Below the pieces are notes generated by a model. It did no database searches and was not told where the DNA came from. It saw only the letters and a list, made by a program, of their open reading frames with translations. From contig NZ_DS499579.1 in the NCBI RefSeq assembly GCF_000154465.1, positions 558,001-622,000 on the forward strand: a stretch of DNA of 64,000 nt, written 5' to 3'. The position numbers were made by a program, and so were the translations under genes. The DNA comes from Alistipes putredinis DSM 17216 (lineage in GTDB: Bacteria > Bacteroidota > Bacteroidia > Bacteroidales > Rikenellaceae). Shown piece after piece: positions 25,486 through 34,148 of this stretch; the stretch's first letter is position 1; the number at the start of each line of letters is the position of its first letter.

Positions 25486-26073
25486 ATGTCAAGAATTGGT
25501 AGATTACCTGTAAACTTGCCTGCCGGAGTTACCGTTACGGTATCGCCGGATAACGTGGTAAGCGTGAAAGGACCACTTGGGACACTGAGTCAGAAGGTTG
25601 ATTCAGACATTAAAGTAGAGGTGGGTACGCACACCGACGTTCATACGCAGAAAGAGATTCCTGCCGTGCTGGTGTCGCGTCCGACCAACCAACCCCGTCA
25701 CCGTTCGCTGCACGGTCTGTACCGCGCCCTGATCAATAATATGGTGATCGGCGTTTCGAAAGGTTATGAAATCAAGCAGGAGCTCGTCGGCGTCGGCTTC
25801 AAGGCTGAAGTCAAGGGCAATATCCTGGAAATGAGCCTCGGCTATTCGCACGATACATACCTGATGCTTCCTCCCGAAGTGACCGCTACGGCCGTTACGG
25901 AGAAAAAGGGCAACCCGATCGTAACGCTGAAGAGCATCGACAAGCAGCTCGTAGGCCAGGTCGCTGCGAAGCTCCGCTCGCTGCGCAAGCCGGAGCCGTA
26001 CAAGGGCAAGGGTATCAAGTTCGTAGGTGAACAACTCCGTCGTAAGGCAGGTAAGTCTGCAGGTGCTAAATAA
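25486..26073 (+). CDS. rplF: 50S ribosomal protein L6
   Basis: L6 lies near the GTPase centre of the 50S subunit. The 195-aa product begins MSRIGRLPVNLPAGV and has the signature KPEPYKGKGIKFVGE near its C-terminus. It is slightly longer than the E. coli protein owing to an insertion around residues 45-60 (HTDVHTQKEIPAVLVSRP). Confidence 0.97.
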   Translation: MSRIGRLPVNLPAGVTVTVSPDNVVSVKGPLGTLSQKVDSDIKVEVGTHTDVHTQKEIPAVLVSRPTNQPRHRSLHGLYRALINNMVIGVSKGYEIKQELVGVGFKAEVKGNILEMSLGYSHDTYLMLPPEVTATAVTEKKGNPIVTLKSIDKQLVGQVAAKLRSLRKPEPYKGKGIKFVGEQLRRKAGKSAGAK

Positions 26074-26090
26074 TAAACATTGAGTAAATT

Positions 26091-26453
26091 ATGGCATTGA
26101 CTAAAATAGAAAGAAGAGAGAGGATCAAGATGCGTATCCGCAAAATCGTGAGCGGTACGGCCGAGCATCCCCGTATGACTGTATTCCGTAGCAACAAGCA
26201 GATCTACGTGCAGTTTATTGACGACCTGGCCGGCGTGACCCTGGCGACCGCTTCTTCGCTGGACAAGGAAGTAGCTGCCGAGGCTGCGGGCAAGAACAAA
26301 ATCGACGTGGCAGCCCTGGTCGGAAAACTGGCCGCGAAACGCGCTATCGAGAAGGGTATTTCGACCGTTTCGTTCGATCGCAACGGTTACCTGTATCACG
26401 GACGAGTAAAAATGTTAGCAGACGCCGCTCGTGAAGGCGGTCTTAAATTCTAA
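26091..26453 (+). CDS. rplR: 50S ribosomal protein L18
   Basis: L18 binds 5S rRNA together with L5. The 120-aa product has RMTVFRSNKQIYVQFIDD and the end YLYHGRVKMLADAAREGGL, both typical. It lies 17 nt after rplF and 6 nt before rpsE. Confidence 0.97.
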   Translation: MALTKIERRERIKMRIRKIVSGTAEHPRMTVFRSNKQIYVQFIDDLAGVTLATASSLDKEVAAEAAGKNKIDVAALVGKLAAKRAIEKGISTVSFDRNGYLYHGRVKMLADAAREGGLKF

Positions 26454-26459
26454 AGCGAT

Positions 26460-26978
26460 ATGGCAAATACCAATATGAAGAAAGTACGCACAAGCGACCT
26501 CGAGCTCAAAGACCGGCTCGTAAGCATTCAGCGTGTTACCAAGGTAACGAAGGGCGGTCGCACGTTCAGCTTCTCGGCCATCGTGGTCGTCGGCAACGAG
26601 AATGGTGTGGTAGGCTACGGTCTGGGTAAGGCTTCGGAGGTTACTTCGGCTATTGCCAAAGGCGTGGAGGATGCCAAGAAAAACCTGGTGAAGATTCCCG
26701 TAATCAACGGTACGATTCCCCACAAGCAGGAGATGCGTTTCGGCGGTTCGCTGGTGATGGTTCGTCCGGCGGCTCCCGGTACCGGTATTATCGCCGGCGG
26801 TGCCATGCGTGCCGTGCTGGAGTCGGTAGGCGTGAAGAACGTGCTTGCCAAGAGCAAGGGTTCGTCGAACCCCCACAACCTGGTGAAGGCTACCATCGCC
26901 GCTCTCTGCGAGCTGCGCGACGCTCACAGCGTGGCACAGTTGCGCGGTATCTCGATGAATCAGGTGTTTAACGGTTAA
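26460..26978 (+). CDS. rpsE: 30S ribosomal protein S5
   Basis: S5 contributes to decoding accuracy and mRNA unwinding. The 172-aa product has the S5 signature KGGRTFSFSAIVVVGNENG and VRPAAPGTGIIAGGAMRAV. The length is normal; the next gene follows 14 nt later. Confidence 0.97.
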   Translation: MANTNMKKVRTSDLELKDRLVSIQRVTKVTKGGRTFSFSAIVVVGNENGVVGYGLGKASEVTSAIAKGVEDAKKNLVKIPVINGTIPHKQEMRFGGSLVMVRPAAPGTGIIAGGAMRAVLESVGVKNVLAKSKGSSNPHNLVKATIAALCELRDAHSVAQLRGISMNQVFNG

Positions 26979-26992
26979 TTGGAAAGAAGACT

Positions 26993-27175
26993 ATGGCAAG
27001 ATTGAAAATTACTCAAGTTAAGAGCCGCATCGGCGCCACTGCACAGCAGCGCAAAAATCTCGATGCACTCGGTCTTCGCAAGATCCGTCAGAGCGTCGAG
27101 CATGAAGATTCGGTCATCATCAAGGGCATGCTGGAGCGTGTGAAGCACCTCGTAACGATCGAGGAGGTTAAATAA
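26993..27175 (+). CDS. rpmD: 50S ribosomal protein L30
   Basis: L30 is a small 50S protein. The 60-aa product MARLKITQVKSRIGATAQQR with SVIIKGMLERVKHLVTIEE has the normal size and is in the normal spc position between rpsE and rplO. Confidence 0.96.
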   Translation: MARLKITQVKSRIGATAQQRKNLDALGLRKIRQSVEHEDSVIIKGMLERVKHLVTIEEVK

Positions 27176-27202
27176 TTGAAAATGTTTAAGAACTGATAAA
27201 CG

Positions 27203-27649
27203 ATGGAACTCAATAATCTCAAACCCGCAAAGGGATCAACGCATCACGATAAACGAATCGGCCGCGGTGCAGGTTCGGGACACGGTGGTACGGCAACGCG
27301 CGGTCACAAGGGTGCCCAGTCGCGTTCGGGTTATTCGCGTAAGTTAGGTTTCGAAGGCGGTCAGATGCCGTTGCAGCGTCGCCTGCCGAAGTTCGGCTTC
27401 ACCAATCTGAAGAGAGTGGAATTCAAGCCGATCAACCTTTCGACGCTCGAAGAACTCGCAGCCAAGAAAAACCTGACGGAGGTGACGATCGACACGCTGG
27501 TAGCTGCCGGCTTCATCTCTTCGAACGACAAAGTGAAGATCCTGGGTAACGGTGCGATTACGAAAGCCCTCACGGTGAAGGCTCACGCTTTCTCGAAGAG
27601 TGCCGAAGCTGCGATTACGGCAGCCGGAGGCAACGTGGAAAAATTGTAA
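27203..27649 (+). CDS. rplO: 50S ribosomal protein L15
   Basis: L15 is a late 50S assembly protein. The 148-aa product begins MELNNLKPAKGSTHHDKRIG and has the Gly/Arg-rich stretch GRGAGSGHGGTATRGHKGAQ and the signature FGFTNL. It lies directly upstream of secY, the usual order. Confidence 0.97.
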   Translation: MELNNLKPAKGSTHHDKRIGRGAGSGHGGTATRGHKGAQSRSGYSRKLGFEGGQMPLQRRLPKFGFTNLKRVEFKPINLSTLEELAAKKNLTEVTIDTLVAAGFISSNDKVKILGNGAITKALTVKAHAFSKSAEAAITAAGGNVEKL

Positions 27650-27670
27650 TAACCCGCAAAACCCAATATT

Positions 27671-29059
27671 ATGAATGGTTATGGTTATCTGATTGTTGGT
27701 ATCGTCGTAGTTGCGATCATCGCGCTGCTGGCGACCAACAAGAAATTCGTAGAAACCCTCAAGAACATATACAAGATCGAGGAACTCCGCAAGCGTATTC
27801 TCTATACGCTGGGTCTTCTGCTTGTGTATCGCTTGGGCTGTTTTGTGGTCATTCCGGGCATCAACCCCAACGCCCTGGGCGAGGGGTCGGCGCTTGCCAG
27901 TCAGTTGGAGGGCAACGGTCTTCTGGGCCTGTTGAACGTATTCTCCGGCGGTGCATTCGGCAATGCGGCGATTTTTGCACTCGGAGTGATGCCGTACATC
28001 ACCGCTTCGATCATCATTCAGTTGATGGGCATCATGATTCCTTACTTCCAGAAGATGCAGAAAGAGGGTGAGAGCGGCCGCCGCAAAATGAATCAGTGGA
28101 CGCGCATGCTGACGATCATCGTCCTGTTGATCCAAGGTCCTGCGTATATTACGAACCTGTACCATCAAGTACCCGAGGCATTCGTTTACGGAAACACGTT
28201 CCTTTTCCTTGCGTATGCGACGGTCATCCTGATCGCCGGCACCATGTTCATCATGTGGCTGGGCGAGAAGATCACCGACAAGGGTATCGGTAACGGTATT
28301 TCGCTGATTATCATGATCGGTATCGTGGCCCGTCTGCCGCACGCGTTGCTCGCCGAGATCAACGCCCGCTTCCAGACCTCCGACGGTAGCGCCATCATGC
28401 TGATCCTCGAACTGGTGTTGCTGTTCCTGGTCTTCATGGCTACGGTTGCCCTGGTACAGGCCGTTCGTAAGATCCCCGTTCAGTATGCGAAGCGTATTGT
28501 CGGAAACAAACAGTACGGAGGTGTACGCCAGTACATCCCCCTGAAGATGAATGCTGCGAACGTGATGCCTATCATCTTCGCACAGGCGCTGATGTTTATT
28601 CCGATGTTGTTCGCCAATGTTGCGCCCGGTTTTGCTGCGGCATTCTCCGACATGCGCGGCTTCTGGTACAACCTTACGCTCGGCATCCTGGTAGTCGCCT
28701 TTACTTATTTCTACACGGCGATTATTATCAATCCTCAAATGATGGCTGACGATATGAAGCGCAACGGCGGCTTCATCCCGGGTGTAAAGCCGGGCAAGGC
28801 GACGGTGAACTATATCGATACCATCATGACGAGAATCACTCTTCCCGGTTCCATCTTCCTGGCTCTGGTGGCGATTCTGCCGGCGCTGGCCATGAAGTTC
28901 CTGAACATTCAGCAGGCGTTCGCCTATTTCTACGGAGGTACTTCGCTGCTGATTATGGTCGGTGTGATCCTCGACACTCTGAAGCAGATAGAGAGCTACC
29001 TGCTGATGCGTCACTATGACGGTCTGATGAAGACAGGACGCATTCAGGGCCGCTACTAA
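27671..29059 (+). CDS. secY: Preprotein translocase subunit SecY, with extra N-terminal hydrophobic segment
   Basis: SecY is the channel of the Sec translocase in the inner membrane. The 462-aa product shows the ten expected membrane segments, with VYRLGCFVVIPGIN at the plug region and IIINPQMMADDMKRNGGFIPG late on. The family core begins at about residue 25 (KFVETLKNIYKIEELRKRI). Before it lies GYLIVGIVVVAIIALLATNK, a further hydrophobic segment. No in-frame ATG, GTG or TTG is available at the usual start, so the extension seems to be translated. It could be an eleventh helix or a cleaved leader. Confidence 0.95.
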   Translation: MNGYGYLIVGIVVVAIIALLATNKKFVETLKNIYKIEELRKRILYTLGLLLVYRLGCFVVIPGINPNALGEGSALASQLEGNGLLGLLNVFSGGAFGNAAIFALGVMPYITASIIIQLMGIMIPYFQKMQKEGESGRRKMNQWTRMLTIIVLLIQGPAYITNLYHQVPEAFVYGNTFLFLAYATVILIAGTMFIMWLGEKITDKGIGNGISLIIMIGIVARLPHALLAEINARFQTSDGSAIMLILELVLLFLVFMATVALVQAVRKIPVQYAKRIVGNKQYGGVRQYIPLKMNAANVMPIIFAQALMFIPMLFANVAPGFAAAFSDMRGFWYNLTLGILVVAFTYFYTAIIINPQMMADDMKRNGGFIPGVKPGKATVNYIDTIMTRITLPGSIFLALVAILPALAMKFLNIQQAFAYFYGGTSLLIMVGVILDTLKQIESYLLMRHYDGLMKTGRIQGRY

Positions 29060-29085
29060 TTGTTGTTCAAGAGAGTTCTGAAAGA

Positions 29086-29862
29086 ATGATATACTTAAAA
29101 ACTGAAGAAGAGATAGAGCTGCTCCGTGAGAACAATCTTCTCGTGAGCCGGACGCTGGCCGAGGTGGGTCGCCACATCGCACCGGGCGTTACGACCAAGG
29201 AGTTGGATACTCTCGCCGAGGATTTCATCCGTTCGCACGGAGCAGTTCCTGCTTTTCTCGGATACCAGGGATTCCCCGCTTCGCTGTGTATTTCGATCAA
29301 CGAAGAGGTGGTGCACGGTATTCCGTCATCCAAGAGAGTTCTCCGTGAGGGAGACATCGTATCGGTGGATTGCGGTACGTTTATGAAGGGGTTTGTTGGT
29401 GATTCGGCTTATACGTTCGCCGTGGGAGAAGTTGCCGAGGAAGTACGGCAACTGATGGAAGTCACCAAAGAGGCTCTTCGCAAAGGTACGGCACAGGCCA
29501 AGGCTGGAAATCGCGTAGGCGACATTTCCGCGGCTGTGCAGGAGTATGCCGAAAGTTTCGGCTACGGCGTTGTCCGGGAGTTGGAGGGACACGGTCTGGG
29601 GCGTAAGATGCACGAGGCCCCGGGTGTTCCGAACTACGGCGCACGCGGCAGAGGACCGCTTCTCAAACAGGGAATGGTCATCTGTATTGAACCCATGATC
29701 AACATGGGCACCAAGGCGGTGGTTTTCGAACGGGACGGTTGGACGGTTACGACCCGCGACCGCAAGCCGGCGGCTCACTTCGAGTACGCGGTGGCGGTGG
29801 GCAAGGACGGACCGGACGTTCTGACGGATTTCAGTATTATCGAACAGGCAATAAATAAGTAA
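29086..29862 (+). CDS. map: Methionine aminopeptidase, type I
   Basis: Map removes the N-terminal Met from new proteins. The 258-aa product has the five metal ligands in their usual settings: VDCGTFMKGFVGDSAY (two Asp), EGHGLGRKMHE (His), CIEPM (Glu) and HFEYAVAV (Glu). The position between secY and infA is conserved in many bacteria. The spacing to infA is 6 nt. Confidence 0.97.
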   Translation: MIYLKTEEEIELLRENNLLVSRTLAEVGRHIAPGVTTKELDTLAEDFIRSHGAVPAFLGYQGFPASLCISINEEVVHGIPSSKRVLREGDIVSVDCGTFMKGFVGDSAYTFAVGEVAEEVRQLMEVTKEALRKGTAQAKAGNRVGDISAAVQEYAESFGYGVVRELEGHGLGRKMHEAPGVPNYGARGRGPLLKQGMVICIEPMINMGTKAVVFERDGWTVTTRDRKPAAHFEYAVAVGKDGPDVLTDFSIIEQAINK

Positions 29863-29868
29863 GACTCT

Positions 29869-30087
29869 ATGGCAAAACAAACTGCGATCGAACGGGACGG
29901 TACGATCATCGAGGCGTTGTCCAACGCGATGTTCCGCGTGGAGTTGGATAACGGCCACGTGATCACGGCCCATATCTCCGGCAAGATGCGAATGCACTAC
30001 ATCAAGATTCTTCCCGGGGATAAAGTGAAAGTGGAGATGACGCCTTACGATTTGAGTAAGGGGCGTATCTCGTTTAGGTACAAATAA
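29869..30087 (+). CDS. infA: Translation initiation factor IF-1
   Basis: IF-1 blocks the 30S A site during initiation. The 72-aa OB-fold product has the family core MFRVELDNGHVITAHISGKM and GRISFRYK at its end. It follows map by 6 nt and precedes rpmJ by 21 nt. Confidence 0.97.
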   Translation: MAKQTAIERDGTIIEALSNAMFRVELDNGHVITAHISGKMRMHYIKILPGDKVKVEMTPYDLSKGRISFRYK

Positions 30088-30108
30088 CCATTAGATTGCT
30101 TGAAAACC

Positions 30109-30225
30109 ATGAAAGTAAAAGCATCAATCAAAAAGAGAAGCGAGGATTGCAAGATCGTGAAGCGTAAAGGCAAACTTTATGTGATCTGCAAGAAGAATCC
30201 CAAGTTTAAAATGCGCCAAGGGTAA
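30109..30225 (+). CDS. rpmJ: 50S ribosomal protein L36, with incomplete zinc site
   Basis: L36 is the smallest 50S protein. The ORF encodes 38 residues, MKVKASIKKRSEDCKIVKRK then GKLYVICKKNPKFKMRQG. In zinc-binding L36 the ligands are CxxC...C...H. Here the first Cys is Ser (SEDC) and the His is Phe (NPKF), leaving two cysteines, so zinc binding is unlikely. It lies between infA and rpsM, its usual place. Confidence 0.95.
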   Translation: MKVKASIKKRSEDCKIVKRKGKLYVICKKNPKFKMRQG

Positions 30226-30259
30226 TGTTTAAACGATTAATTAAAGAAAGAGAAATTTT

Positions 30260-30640
30260 ATGGCACGTATAGTAGGTGTAGATTTACCAAAAAACAAACG
30301 CGGCGAGATCGGCCTGACGTATATCTACGGCATCGGTCGCTCGACCGCCCGCAAAATTCTCGACGAGGCCGGTATCAGCTACGACCTCAAGGTTCAGGAT
30401 TGGTCGGATGAACAGGTCGGCGCAATTCGTTCGAAGATCGCGGATATGGGTATCAAGGTCGAGGGCGAATGCCGTTCGGTCGTACAGCTCAATATCAAAC
30501 GTCTGATGGATATCGGCTGCTACCGGGGTATCCGCCACCGTCTGGGTCTTCCGGTTCGCGGTCAGAGCACCAAGAACAATGCCCGCACGCGTAAGGGCAA
30601 GAAGAAGACCGTCGCAAACAAGAAAAAGGCAACGAAGTAA
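30260..30640 (+). CDS. rpsM: 30S ribosomal protein S13
   Basis: S13 lies at the top of the 30S head and bridges to the 50S. The 126-aa product begins MARIVGVDLPKNKRGEIGLT and has the C-terminal signature GIRHRLGLPVRGQSTKNNAR. It opens the alpha operon segment. Confidence 0.97.
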   Translation: MARIVGVDLPKNKRGEIGLTYIYGIGRSTARKILDEAGISYDLKVQDWSDEQVGAIRSKIADMGIKVEGECRSVVQLNIKRLMDIGCYRGIRHRLGLPVRGQSTKNNARTRKGKKKTVANKKKATK

Positions 30641-30653
30641 TAATTAGAGAGTT

Positions 30654-31043
30654 ATGGCAAAGAAAACTGGAACAGTCAAGAAGAAGGTTGTTAAGGTCGG
30701 TGCCGTGGGTATGGCCTACGTACACTCTACTTTCAACAACGTGATCATCACCATCACCAACGAGGTCGGCGACGTAATCAGCTGGTCTTCGGCAGGTAAG
30801 ATGGGTTTCCGCGGTTCGAAGAAAAATACTCCCTATGCAGCGCAGACGGCTTCTGCCGATTGTGCGAAGGTTGCTTACGACATGGGTTTGCGTAAGGTGA
30901 AAGTTTACGTGAAAGGTCCGGGTGCAGGCCGTGAGTCTGCCGTGCGTACCATCCACGGAGCCGGTCTGGAGGTAATGGAGATCATCGACGTTACTCCGAT
31001 GCCGCACAACGGTTGCCGTGCTCCTAACCGCCGTCGTGTATAA
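30654..31043 (+). CDS. rpsK: 30S ribosomal protein S11
   Basis: S11 lines the platform near the E site. The 129-aa product has YVHSTFNNVIITITNEVGDV and the signature VDVTPMPHNGCR-like IIDVTPMPHNGCRAPNRRRV at its end. It follows rpsM by 13 nt. Confidence 0.97.
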   Translation: MAKKTGTVKKKVVKVGAVGMAYVHSTFNNVIITITNEVGDVISWSSAGKMGFRGSKKNTPYAAQTASADCAKVAYDMGLRKVKVYVKGPGAGRESAVRTIHGAGLEVMEIIDVTPMPHNGCRAPNRRRV

Positions 31044-31100
31044 TTCGGCCGGCAGGTGTTACGTAAAAACTATTTTATCTGATTTTAAAAAGTTAATACA

Positions 31101-31709
31101 ATGGGAAGATATATAGGACCTAAATCCAAGATCGCCAGAAAGTTCGGCGAAGCTATTTTCGGTGCGGACAGAGTTCTCGAGAAGCGGAATTTCCCTCCCG
31201 GACAGCACGGTCTTGCACGCAAGCGCAAAAAAGTATCGGAGTACGGCCAGCAGCTCAGCGAGAAGCAGAAGGCGAAGGCTACGTACGGTCTTCTGGAGAA
31301 ACAGTTCTCCCGTACGTACGAGCAGGCTGCCCGTATGGGCGGTATCACGGGTGAGAACCTGCTGAAGCTGCTCGAATGCCGTCTGGACAATGTGGTATAT
31401 CGTCTGGGCATCGCTCCGACGCGCGCCGCTGCCCGCCAGTTGGTGTCGCACTGCCACATCTGCGTAAACGGCAACGTGGTGAATATTCCGTCCTACTCGC
31501 TCAAAGTGGGCGACATCGTGTCGGTACGTGAAAAGTCGAAAAGTTTGGAAGTCATTGTCGGATCTCTGGCCGGCGGTTCGAAGAGCCGCTACGCTTGGCT
31601 CGAGTGGGACGGTGCGGCTATGGCCGGCAAGTTCCTGCAGCGTCCCGAGCGCGAGGAGATTCCCGAAAACATCAAGGAGCAGCTTATCGTCGAGTTGTAT
31701 TCCAAGTAG
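31101..31709 (+). CDS. rpsD: 30S ribosomal protein S4
   Basis: S4 nucleates the 30S body; in E. coli it represses the alpha operon. The 202-aa product has the S4 RNA-binding domain LDNVVYRLGIAPTRAAARQL and HICVNGNVVNIPSY. The N-terminal part has no CxxC zinc motif (RVLEKRNFPPGQHG). Position before rpoA is typical. Confidence 0.97.
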   Translation: MGRYIGPKSKIARKFGEAIFGADRVLEKRNFPPGQHGLARKRKKVSEYGQQLSEKQKAKATYGLLEKQFSRTYEQAARMGGITGENLLKLLECRLDNVVYRLGIAPTRAAARQLVSHCHICVNGNVVNIPSYSLKVGDIVSVREKSKSLEVIVGSLAGGSKSRYAWLEWDGAAMAGKFLQRPEREEIPENIKEQLIVELYSK

Positions 31710-31733
31710 TAATTAAACAACCAATTCAATATT

Positions 31734-32726
31734 ATGGCAATATTAGCATTTCAGAAACCTGAAAAGGTTATCATGCTCGAATCCACTTCGTCGTTCGGAA
31801 AGTTCGAATTCCGACCGCTGGAGCCTGGGTTTGGTATGACCGTCGGTAACGCTTTGCGCCGTATCCTGCTCTCCTCGCTGGAGGGGTATGCGATTACGAC
31901 CGTCAAGGTTGCCGGCGTGGACCATGAGTTTGCCGCTATCCCTGGAGTGATGGAAGGTATGATCGACATCATCCTGAATCTCAAGCAAGTTCGTTTTATC
32001 CGCACGGTTGACAACCAGGATGCCGAGAAGGTATCGGTCAATGTGGCGGGTGTAACGGAGCTGACGGCAGGATATATTTCGAACTACCTCTCGTTCTTCA
32101 AGGTATTGAATCCCGAATTGGTTATCTGTCATCTGGCACCCGGTACTAAAATGCAACTCACGCTCACCATCGGCAAAGGACGCGGTTACGTGCCTGCCGA
32201 GGAGAATACTCCCGCCGATTGTGAGTTCGGTACGCTTCCGATCGACTCGATTTTCACGCCCATCAAGAACGTGAAATATTCGATCGAGAACTACCGTGTC
32301 GAACAGAAAACCGACTACGAGAAGTTGAATTTGGAGATTACTACCGACGGATCAATTCACCCGACGGATGCTTTGAAGGAAGCAGCCAAGATTCTCATCC
32401 AACATTTCATGCTCTTCTCCGACGAGAAGATCACCGTGAATATGGAGGATACGAACGGTGCGGAGGAGTTCGACGAGGATATCCTGCACATGCGCCAACT
32501 CCTCAAGACGAAACTTTCGGATCAGGATCTGAGCGTTCGTGCTTTGAACTGTCTGAAAGCCGCCGATGTGGATACGGTGGGTGACCTGGTGAAACTCAAT
32601 CGCAACGATCTGCTCAAATTCCGCAACTTCGGTAAGAAGTCGCTGACGGAGCTCGACGAGCTGCTCGCGTCGCTCAATCTGAAGTTCGGCATGGATGTAT
32701 CTATCTACAAACTTGATAAAGACTAA
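31734..32726 (+). CDS. rpoA: DNA-directed RNA polymerase subunit alpha
   Basis: Alpha dimerises to seed RNA polymerase assembly. The 330-aa product has the N-terminal dimerisation domain (FGMTVGNALRRILLSSLEGY, about 32-51) and a C-terminal domain with the helix-hairpin-helix region VGDLVKLNRNDLLKFRNFGK for DNA and activator contact. It lies 24 nt after rpsD and 5 nt before rplQ, in the alpha operon order. Confidence 0.98.
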   Translation: MAILAFQKPEKVIMLESTSSFGKFEFRPLEPGFGMTVGNALRRILLSSLEGYAITTVKVAGVDHEFAAIPGVMEGMIDIILNLKQVRFIRTVDNQDAEKVSVNVAGVTELTAGYISNYLSFFKVLNPELVICHLAPGTKMQLTLTIGKGRGYVPAEENTPADCEFGTLPIDSIFTPIKNVKYSIENYRVEQKTDYEKLNLEITTDGSIHPTDALKEAAKILIQHFMLFSDEKITVNMEDTNGAEEFDEDILHMRQLLKTKLSDQDLSVRALNCLKAADVDTVGDLVKLNRNDLLKFRNFGKKSLTELDELLASLNLKFGMDVSIYKLDKD

Positions 32727-32731
32727 CTTAA

Positions 32732-33346
32732 ATGAGACACAATAAGAATTTCAATCACCTGGGCAGACAGGCCGGCCATCGCAAGGCTATGTTGTCGAAT
32801 ATGGCGTCGTCGCTGATTCTGCACAAGCGTATCGAGACCACCGTTGCCAAGGCGAAGGCTGTGAAGCAGTTCGTGGAGCCGCTGGTGACCAAGTCGAAAG
32901 AGGACACGACCCATTCGCGTCGTATCGTATTCTCGTATCTGAAGCAGAAGGAGGCCGTGACGGAGTTGTTCCGCACGATCGCTCCGAAAATCGCCGATCG
33001 TCCGGGCGGTTACACCCGCATCCTGAAGACCGGATTCCGGTTGGGCGATGCCGCCGATATGTGCATCATCGAATTTGTCGATTTCAACGAGGCTTACACG
33101 TTGGGTATTCTTCCGACGGCTGCCGAGGCGAAACCCAAGACCCGTCGCTCGCGCGGTAAGAAGGCTGCCGATGCTGCTGCCGAAGCAGCTCCGGCCACTG
33201 AAGGCGGCGAGGAGAAGAAAGCTGCGAAACCGGCTGCCAAGAAAGCTGCGGCTGCGAAGCCGGCTGCTTCCAAGGCTGCGGCCGGTGCGAAGAAAGTCGC
33301 TGCTCCGAAGGTTGCCAAGAAGACCAACGTGGGCAAGAAGATGTAA
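32732..33346 (+). CDS. rplQ: 50S ribosomal protein L17 with Ala/Lys-rich tail
   Basis: L17 is a 50S protein near the tunnel exit. The first about 130 residues are the standard L17 domain (MRHNKNFNHLGRQAGHRKAM, TRILKTGFRLGDAADMCIIE). The remaining about 70 residues are a low-complexity Ala/Lys/Pro tail, extending the 204-aa protein well past the 127 aa of E. coli. Extended L17 tails occur in Bacteroidetes. A terminator follows, ending the cluster. Confidence 0.97.
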   Translation: MRHNKNFNHLGRQAGHRKAMLSNMASSLILHKRIETTVAKAKAVKQFVEPLVTKSKEDTTHSRRIVFSYLKQKEAVTELFRTIAPKIADRPGGYTRILKTGFRLGDAADMCIIEFVDFNEAYTLGILPTAAEAKPKTRRSRGKKAADAAAEAAPATEGGEEKKAAKPAAKKAAAAKPAASKAAAGAKKVAAPKVAKKTNVGKKM

Positions 33347-33365
33347 TTCCGAATAACGTTGGAAG

Positions 33366-33397
33366 AAAAAGGACGGTGTTTCGACATCGTCCTTTTT
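33366..33397 (+). terminator. Rho-independent terminator after rplQ
   Basis: AAAAAGGACG and CGTCCTTTTT form a 10-bp stem around a 12-nt loop, ending in a T run. It closes the ribosomal protein cluster. Confidence 0.88.
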
Positions 33398-34082
33398 CTA
33401 TGGTGCCGTCGGACCTGAATTCATTTTTTCGTTTCGGATCATTCGGAAAAATCGAAGCGGCATAGATCTCTTTTCAGGCCGATTTCGACGCGCCTTTCCA
33501 TATCTTTTTTTCGTTGTGATGGCTCCTTGTTCCCGGTTTCGTTTCACGCCCGGTTCGTATCTGTTTTTCGGATGCATGGCGCTTTTGGCCGCTGAAACTG
33601 ATTCCGTTGCTTGGTATTCCCAGGACTGTCGTTATTTTGGTTCGTAACGGTTTCACAACTTTAACCCGATCGAAATCGCTATAGTTTTTTCATTTATTCG
33701 GTTGTCATTCTGGTTTGCACGGAATTTTGTGCAAGGGAATTTAATAATCTATACCGTGTCGGTGCCAATGCGATTCTTGTACGGACCGTTCGGCGGGCGG
33801 AGGGTAAATCTGGGGTAAAGGTGATACCGGTTCTGTCGGCGTTCACTGCATCGGTAATGGTAGGACTCGACTCCAGGTTACTCCTTCATTACGTGGTGTT
33901 GCGAGGGTTTCGTTTTAGGAGTTACTGTCGATGAGACGTATCGTATTGCTTGTTACAGCCGGTTGGACAGACGATTTTCTATAAAAGAGGGATAGCGGAC
34001 CGCATCGGGAGGAGGTGAAGACTTGCGGGCGCGGAAGCTCTTTGTTCAGTTTTTTGTGGATGAATGGACAGATCGAGGATGA
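33398..34082. other. Long intergenic region without a supported gene
   Basis: About 690 bp between the rplQ and trpB terminators. No ORF has a recognisable product. The only clear local element is a small hairpin, TTGCAC/GTGCAA at 33715-33720/33729-33734, preceded by an A/T-rich stretch. It could hold an unrecognised small RNA, but I have no positive evidence. Confidence 0.4.
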
Positions 34083-34116
34083 AAAAGCTGCGGATGAAAT
34101 ATTTCATCCGCAGCTT
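34083..34116 (-). terminator. Terminator after trpB
   Basis: A 16-bp perfect stem, AAAGCTGCGGATGAAA with TTTCATCCGCAGCTTT, lies 32 bp beyond the trpB stop codon. On the minus strand it is followed by T residues. Confidence 0.88.
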
Positions 34117-34148
34117 TCGTTAAAATTTAGTAACAAAAAGTTACGCTG

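Noticed and set aside
27344..29182. 612-codon minus-strand ORF opposite rplO, secY and map
   Set aside because: Shadow ORF; spans three confirmed genes and shows no domain.
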